From NCBI GenBank assembly GCA_031772625.1, contig CM062814.1, forward strand, positions 820,392,757 to 820,456,756: a DNA stretch of 64,000 bases, given 5' to 3'. A program made the translations under genes and the position numbers. This document shows, one piece after another, positions 62,056-64,000 of the stretch. This DNA is from Pinus tabuliformis. Its lineage: Eukaryota; Streptophyta; Pinopsida; Pinales; Pinaceae. The notes below the pieces were generated by a model. That model was given only the letters and a program-made list of their open reading frames with translations, ran no database searches and was not told the DNA's origin. Numbering within the stretch: the stretch's first letter is position 1; each line of letters opens with the position of its first letter.

Positions 62056-63702
62056 ATGGGAGGACCTGCTATTCGACATGAGCCTGACTCGATAGCTCTA
62101 CTTGAATTATATCCAAAGGCGTATCAGATTTTTCAACAGGCAGGCTGGATAGGATATTTTCAGAGGCTTTAGGAATTTGATCCACAACAGGTCCTTGAAT
62201 TTGCACGAAATCTACAGGAAGATCATTCTACTGTCCAGGAGGTTTGAATTCCAGTCTCAGAGAGTGGCATAGCACTTGTTTCAGGTCTGCTGGTCACTAG
62301 CACTCGATGGTTTAGTCGCAAGCATATTATTCTGAATGCACAACAGGATTTTCTTCTGCCAGGAGAACAAGTCGAGCCCAAAGGCCGGGGTGTCCGACTT
62401 CACTCATTACCACCTCCATGGCCGAAGGTTGCTGAATTCGTCAAACATTACCTTACTTGTGAAGGACGCTACCAGGTAGTCTATCAGCATGATTTTGTCT
62501 TATTGAATCATTTGAGGCATGGTCGACTGTTAAATATTCCTTATTATTTACTTGGGTGTCTAAAGAATATGTCACATTACTATAGACAGGTAAAATTCCC
62601 ACTCCTTTCCCTCACCCATCACCATCTTGTTCAGCTATTGATTTAGAGGGGTTTTGCTCAGGAAAACCCTCCTCTAAATAATCCACCCCTAAACCCTAAG
62701 CAAGCTACTGAAATTCCTCAAGAAGCTGCTGAAATTCCTCAGCAATTTGCTGAAAATCCACAAGAAATCTTTGAAAATCTCCATGAGCAGCAACCAGAGA
62801 ACATCCCTAACCCCCCAGAAATTCCACCAGCAAAGCCAATTGATCCAATTAACCCTCCCACCATATCAACTCCATCCCACAATTTAGCAGAATCATCTAA
62901 TCCTACTGTTCATATCCCTAGTGATGATTCTGAGGATAACCTTCCCCTCTCTATGCTAAAAAGAAAAAGGCAAGCTAAGACTGTTTTCCTACCAAAAAAG
63001 AGAACGAGGGCCTCAACCAAAGTAGCTACCATCTCTGATAGCCCTCCCCCTTAGAAAAAACCCACTCATAAAAGGAAAATTACCACTTTCCCTGCCTCTT
63101 TACCCCGAAGACGAATGAGGGCGTCAACTGAAGTGGCAACTGTTGCCACTATCCTAAATTCTCAACCTATTCATCTAAAAGCCCATACCCCACCACAGTC
63201 CCAAATCCCGGAATCTTTACCTATCTCACCCTTGGGCACTGAAACACAAGAACTAGATGCCCAGGATTTTACGACATTATTTCTTTCAGAACAAGTAGCT
63301 GTTACACAAGAACCAACTACTCATTTAGTAGCTGCCACACAAGAACCAGCTACGGCTGTACCACAAGAACCAGTTGATGATATACAAAATCTAGATGCCC
63401 AGGATGCTGCACATCACGTCACTGTTACACAAGAACCAGCTACTCATTCAGTAGCTACCACACAAGAACCAGCTACTCATTCAGTAGCTGCCACACAAGA
63501 ACCAACTGCTGATATACAAAATCTAGATGCCCAGGATGCTGCACATCACGTAGCTGTTACACAAGAACCAACTACTCATTCAGTAGCTGCCACACAAGAA
63601 CCAGCTGTTGATATACAAAATCTAGATGCCCAGGATGCTGCACATCACATAGCTGTTACACAAAAACTAGCTACTCATTCAGTAACTACCACACAAGACT
63701 GA
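62056..63702 (+). pseudogene. Gypsy-III third frame: additional ORF downstream of pol
   Basis: One frame runs 549 codons with only four nonsense codons (62170, 62245, 62644, 63052) and no frameshift. The N part (YPKAYQIFQQAGWIGYFQRL, EFARNLQEDHSTVQ, TRWFSRKHII, YLTCEGRYQVVYQHDFVLLN, LNIPYYLLGCLKNMSHYYRQ) resembles a plant protein type seen beside Tat/Athila-like elements; its function is unknown to me. The middle is Pro/Glu/Asn-rich, with a bipartite basic motif KRKRQAKTVFLPKKRTR (about 62959-63009). The C part is made of TQEP repeats. The frame remains open upstream to 61846. It might be an envelope-position or accessory protein; no signal peptide or membrane segment is seen. Confidence 0.7.
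63300..63700 (+). repeat. 33/99-bp coding minisatellite
   Basis: Units encode an 11-residue TQEPATHSVAA-type block and a DIQNLDAQDAAHH block. The TATACAAAATCTAGATGCCC landmark lies at 63381, 63513 and 63612 (spacing 132 and 99, both multiples of 33), so length changes kept the frame. Confidence 0.88.
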
Positions 63703-64000
63703 GACCGTGACTGTTACACAAAGCCTAGTCACCCTAGCTTCCATTTTATAGGAAAATGAGTTTCTAAAATCATAACTCGAAGCTTATAAGCAGGAATTAA
63801 TAAGGGCAAGGGAAGCCTATGACAAAGAGCTTAATTTGTACACTTTAGCCCATGCAGCATCCACGACCGAGAAAAATACAGAGAAAGATCAGTACAAGGA
63901 ATATATGTACAACCAATGCGGTAACATTTATCATCAAGAAGGGTATAAAATAGTTGAAATACAACTGCCTGGAGCCTCCCCTGCGTCCACATCTTCTGCA
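63703..64000 (+). pseudogene. Continuation of the third frame after a frameshift
   Basis: In the next frame the sequence reads TVTQSLVTLASIL, stop, ENEFLKS, stop, LEAYKQELIRAREAYDKELN and LYTLAHAASTTEKNTEKDQY, a helical charged segment, then QLPGASPASTSSA to the window edge. It is probably the C part of the same protein, containing a coiled coil. Confidence 0.5.

Larger units (their letters stand above)
54195..64000 (+). mobile_element. Gypsy-III: Tat/Athila-like gypsy with a third frame, 3' end off the window
   Basis: A probable 5' LTR (54195-55468) is followed by a primer site of the TGGCGCCGTTGCCGGGG type (degenerate here), gag, protease, RT, RNase H and integrase without chromodomain (55545-61217), and a separate downstream frame. 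This layout, the primer site and motifs such as PFPERL before protease fit the Tat/Athila branch. No 3' LTR is reached, so the element exceeds 9.8 kb. There are many stops and a few frameshifts. Confidence 0.85.

Overview
This window is plant nuclear DNA made almost entirely of nested, decayed retrotransposons. No complete host gene is visible. The evidence is a dense set of Ty1/copia and Ty3/gypsy polyproteins with plant-type primer sites (complement of initiator Met tRNA, TGGTATCAGAGC), a plant-type chromodomain gypsy, a Tat/Athila-like gypsy, a DUF4283-type relic and long AT-rich spacers. The abundance of old, full-length but mutated elements would fit a large seed-plant genome such as a conifer. 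That is an inference from texture, not a proof.

Left part (1-13,050). Copia-I (minus strand, cut by the window edge) has a long gag with three zinc knuckles and a coiled coil. It abuts Gypsy-I (minus strand), whose 5' LTR is at 12671-12996. Gypsy-I is itself split by Copia-II (plus strand, 7088-11402), which has lost its 5' LTR.

Spacer (13,050-21,430). This holds a DUF4283-like pseudogene (minus), a probable solo LTR (15699-16658), several short tandem duplications, a diverged direct-repeat pair and one exon-like open frame (18767-19051) of unknown identity.

Centre (21,433-41,994). Gypsy-II is a chromodomain gypsy with 333/332-bp LTRs and the target duplication AGGTG. It carries two large insertions. 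The first is a 3.4-kb foldback element with 28-bp perfect terminal inverted repeats, a 4-bp duplication TTGT, AT-rich inverted arms and a GC-rich core; its left part holds a tRNA-derived SINE with a 17-bp duplication. The second is an 11.25-kb copia array of form LTR-internal-LTR-internal-LTR (27940-39191) bounded by one duplication, GGATC. Removing both insertions leaves a gypsy of about 5.9 kb, a normal size, with its zinc knuckle and reverse transcriptase frames rejoined at the duplications.

Right part (41,995-64,000). A 124-bp tandem duplication and spacer lead to an RNase H fragment split by Copia-IV (minus, 44378-52766, LTRs of exactly 1702 bp each, duplication AAGTG). Copia-IV is of the same family as Copia-I. 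It is followed by Gypsy-III (plus, from about 54195 to beyond the window), a large non-chromodomain gypsy with gag, protease, reverse transcriptase, RNase H and integrase, and a third reading frame (62056-63702) carrying a basic nuclear-targeting-like motif and 33/99-bp repeats.

None of the polyproteins is intact. Most stop codons are C-to-T type changes. I found no CRISPR array, rRNA or bona fide tRNA gene, and no operon-like system. The best candidates for something little described are the foldback element with its unusual 4-bp duplication, the three-LTR array whose two copies share one RNase H deletion, and the third frame of Gypsy-III.
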